Assembly: GCF_020859565.1 (NCBI RefSeq)
Contig: NZ_JAJHUO010000001.1
Location: 366,728 to 430,727 of the forward strand
Source of the DNA: Saccharothrix luteola
GTDB lineage: Bacteria; Actinomycetota; Actinomycetes; Mycobacteriales; Pseudonocardiaceae
DNA: 64,000 bases
Direction of reading: 5' to 3'
In this document: positions 62,111 through 64,000 of the stretch, in pieces
How positions within the stretch are numbered: position 1 is the first letter of the stretch
How the letters are laid out: the number at the start of each line of letters is the position of its first letter
Program-made: the position numbers and the translations under genes
Notes under the pieces: model-generated
Told to the model about the DNA's origin: nothing
Database searches by the model: none
What the model saw: only the letters and a program-made list of their open reading frames with translations

Positions 62111-63367
62111 GTGGACCTGATCAGTCGTCAGCCAACCGTGGAGTGGGCGGGTGTCACCGATTCGAGGCGGATGCTGGCCCGTGCCGAACGCGTGGACGCC
62201 GGCTTCACCGGCAGGCCGGGCGTGCTGGGGCGCGACTTCGCCGAACCCGTGTACCCGGTCTTCGCCCGGCGGGCGCGCGGCGCGCGGGTGTGGGACGTCG
62301 ACGGCAACGAGTACCTGGACTTCATCCTGGGGTTCGGCAGCGTGGTGCTCGGCCACGCCGACCCCCGCGTGGAGTCGGCCGTCAAGTCCGAACTGGCCGA
62401 CGGCCTCGCCCGCAGCCTGCACACCCCGACCCAGCTGCGGCTGGCCGAGCTGCTCGTCGAGACGGCGCCCGGCGCCGAGATGGTGTCGCTGCACCGCACC
62501 GGGTCCGACGCGACCGCCGTCGCGGTCCGGCTCGCGCGGGCGGCGACCGGGCGTGCGCACGTGCTGCGCTGGGGCTACAACGGGTGGCACGAGTGGTGCG
62601 CGCCGCGGACCAACGGGCTCGTCCCCGGTGCCGCCGACCACGTCGAAACGTTCGTGTACAACGACATCGCCGGGCTGCGCCGCCGGGTCGCGGAGATCGG
62701 TGACGCCCTGGCGTGCGTGGTGATGATGCCCTACGAGATCGAGGAACCCGCCCCGGGCTACCTCGCCGCGGTCGCGGAGCTGACGCGGTCCCGCGGCGCG
62801 CTGTTCATCCTGGACGAGGTGCGCTCCGGGTTCCGGATCGCGCCAGGTGGCGCGCAAGAGCACTTCGGCGTCCGTGCGGACCTCGTCGCCTACAGCAAGG
62901 CCATGGGCAACGGGTACGCGGTGTCCGCAGTGGCCGGTCGCCGCGACATCATGGTCCACTCCAGGCGGATCTCCAGTTCGTCCACTTTCTACCGCAGCTC
63001 CGACGCGATGGCGGCGGCGGTGGCGACGATCGACGTGGTGCGCACCGGCGAGACGTCCGCGGTGCTGTGGGAGCTCGGCCGCCGGCTCCAGGCGGGCATC
63101 GCCGCGGCAGCCGCCGACTGCCGGATCCCGGCACGGCCGATCGGCTTGGCCCCCACGCCGTGGCTCGAGTTCCACTACGAGGACGATGGGATCAACCAGG
63201 TTGCGTCCCAGGCGTTCTACGCCACGACGCTGCGCGAAGGGTTGCTGCTGCACCCGAGCCACCACTGGTTCGTCTGCGAAGCGATGCGGGAGCGGGACAT
63301 CGACCAGGCGGTGGCGGCGATCCACGCCGGTTTCTCCGCTGCTGCCGCTGCTGTTCGACAGCTGTGA
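62111..63367 (+). CDS. Class III aminotransferase (glutamate-1-semialdehyde aminomutase-like)
   Basis: A 418-aa PLP enzyme. FILDEVRSGFR has the Asp that binds the pyridine N, and the Schiff-base Lys is in VAYSKAMGNGYAVSAV. SLHRTGSDATAVAVRLARA replaces the usual phosphate-binding TGSEA block. GSAM-like class III enzymes install amino groups in aminoglycosides (BtrB, Neo18, GenB types). It would use an aldehyde or ketone made by the dehydrogenases here. The GTG at 62111 has AGGAGG upstream. Confidence 0.92.
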   Translation: MDLISRQPTVEWAGVTDSRRMLARAERVDAGFTGRPGVLGRDFAEPVYPVFARRARGARVWDVDGNEYLDFILGFGSVVLGHADPRVESAVKSELADGLARSLHTPTQLRLAELLVETAPGAEMVSLHRTGSDATAVAVRLARAATGRAHVLRWGYNGWHEWCAPRTNGLVPGAADHVETFVYNDIAGLRRRVAEIGDALACVVMMPYEIEEPAPGYLAAVAELTRSRGALFILDEVRSGFRIAPGGAQEHFGVRADLVAYSKAMGNGYAVSAVAGRRDIMVHSRRISSSSTFYRSSDAMAAAVATIDVVRTGETSAVLWELGRRLQAGIAAAAADCRIPARPIGLAPTPWLEFHYEDDGINQVASQAFYATTLREGLLLHPSHHWFVCEAMRERDIDQAVAAIHAGFSAAAAAVRQL

Positions 63368-63370
63368 CAC

Positions 63371-63412
63371 GACGAGGCCGTGCGGGGCCGAACCGCGCCG
63401 CACGGCCTCGTC
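63371..63412. terminator. Bidirectional terminator
   Basis: GACGAGGCCGTGCGG (63371-63385) pairs perfectly with 63398-63412 across a 12-base loop, between the aminotransferase stop and the convergent glycosyltransferase stop at 63419. Confidence 0.8.
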
Positions 63413-63418
63413 GGTGGC

Positions 63419-64000
63419 TCAGCCCGCACTCGCGCAGAGCTGCCCGTCCTCGGCCTTCGTCCGCACGCGGTCGAGCATCGCCAGCCACCCGTCCCGCAGC
63501 AACCGCGACGCCTGCCCCCAGCCGGGCAGCGACCGCACCGCCTCCCTGGTCGCGGCCTCCAGCGACCGCCGCTGCTCCTCCGAGCGCAACAGGCGGACCG
63601 TGCCGTCGATCGTGCCCTGGTCGTCCTCGGCCACGACCATCGCCGCCCGCGCCTCGTCCGGCAGGCCCTGCGCGCCGATGGGCGTCGTGACGACCGCGCA
63701 CCCCGCCGCCAGCGCCTCCAGGATCTTCACCTTCACCCCGCCCCCGATCCGCAGCGGGGCCAGGAACACGTCGGCCGCGGCCAGGTGCGGCCCGACGGAC
63801 TCCACCGGGCCGGTGACGGTGATGCCGGGACGGCGCGACGCGGCGGCGACCAGCCAGCCGGGCGGATTGGCGCCCGTGAGGACGAGGTTCGCCTCGGGCA
63901 CCCTGGACAGGATCGCGGGCCAGATCCGGTCGCAGAGCACCCTCGCGGCGTCCGCGCTCGGCTCGTAGCCGAAGTTGGCCAGGTACAGCACTCGCGGGCC
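63419..64000 (-). CDS. Glycosyltransferase, GT4-like C-terminal half (partial)
   Basis: The C-terminal 190 residues of a GT-B glycosyltransferase; the start lies beyond the window. ADVFLAPLRIGGGVKVKILEAL and AAGCAVVTTPIGAQGLP are the nucleotide-sugar-binding E-x7-E-like region of family 4. The frame remains open to the last base. As the second glycosyltransferase of the cluster it implies at least two sugar attachments. Confidence 0.85.
   Translation of the reverse strand, partial: GPRVLYLANFGYEPSADAARVLCDRIWPAILSRVPEANLVLTGANPPGWLVAAASRRPGITVTGPVESVGPHLAAADVFLAPLRIGGGVKVKILEALAAGCAVVTTPIGAQGLPDEARAAMVVAEDDQGTIDGTVRLLRSEEQRRSLEAATREAVRSLPGWGQASRLLRDGWLAMLDRVRTKAEDGQLCASAG

Noticed and set aside
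46784..64000. Classical 2-deoxystreptamine aminoglycoside cluster
   Set aside because: No 2-deoxy-scyllo-inosose synthase or scyllo-inosose aminotransferase is in view; the heptose pathway points to another scaffold.
46784..64000. Lipopolysaccharide heptose pathway
   Set aside because: The window is plainly actinobacterial, and the heptose genes sit with carbamoyltransferase, kinases and an exporter, which fits a natural product better.

Overview
The window comes from a high-GC actinomycete, most likely of the Pseudonocardiaceae or a related filamentous group. The reasons are the strong GC-rich third codon positions, frequent GTG starts, many 4-base start/stop overlaps, Tat-exported enzymes, a SARP regulator, rare TTA codons confined to two accessory genes, and dense secondary-metabolism genes. 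No rRNA, tRNA, CRISPR array, transposase or integrase was seen.

Layout. 1-5.2 kb: the end of an oligopeptide-type binding lipoprotein, a ROK regulator, a wrecked CHAT-domain gene and a GntR/membrane-protein pair. 5.3-19.7 kb: the clearest functional system, a rubber (poly-cis-1,4-isoprene) degradation locus. It has two tandem latex clearing protein genes (lcp) whose active-site residues fall at the positions known from Lcp of Streptomyces sp. K30, then a molybdenum hydroxylase pair (oxiB, oxiA) and a divergent TetR regulator. Beside it lies a full beta-oxidation set: acyl-CoA synthetase, acyl-CoA dehydrogenase, FadB-type protein, thiolase, nitronate-monooxygenase-like flavoprotein and a second TetR. 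The expected flow is extracellular cleavage to oligo-isoprenoid aldehydes, oxidation to acids, CoA activation and beta-oxidation.

19.7-27.8 kb: a GNAT/XRE-cupin pair facing each other across a 43-nt palindrome, and a TTA-containing 979-aa SARP-type regulator flanked by two small secreted-protein genes that each carry 11-bp-spaced heptamer repeats. Then come decayed genes (sugar dehydrogenase, superoxide dismutase, GNAT, methyltransferase) around an intact FhuF-like gene. 27.8-41.7 kb: a compact cluster with a P450, two methyltransferases, a siderophore-type ABC importer, an MFS exporter, a cysteine-synthase-like PLP enzyme (TTA codon) and an ATP-grasp ligase. Three of its promoters carry GGAACC-N16-CGAC; a matching GGAACT-N16-CGAC lies in front of an anti-sigma gene that is divergent from an ECF sigma gene at 40.8 kb. 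I infer that this sigma factor controls the cluster.

41.7-46.5 kb: a PepSY pseudogene with an internal inversion, a phosphotransferase remnant, and an EF-hand/DUF6875-like/decarboxylase operon. 46.4-64 kb: a heptose-based natural-product cluster, cut by the window end. It holds a GmhA-HldE three-domain fusion, GmhB, a GT9 heptosyltransferase, an NDP-sugar epimerase, a carbamoyltransferase, PhyH oxygenase, PIG-L deacetylase, Gfo/Idh dehydrogenase, class III aminotransferase, SurE, two APH-type kinases, an ABC-2 exporter and a second glycosyltransferase. It looks like a route to a carbamoylated or aminated heptose-containing antibiotic whose core genes lie outside the window.
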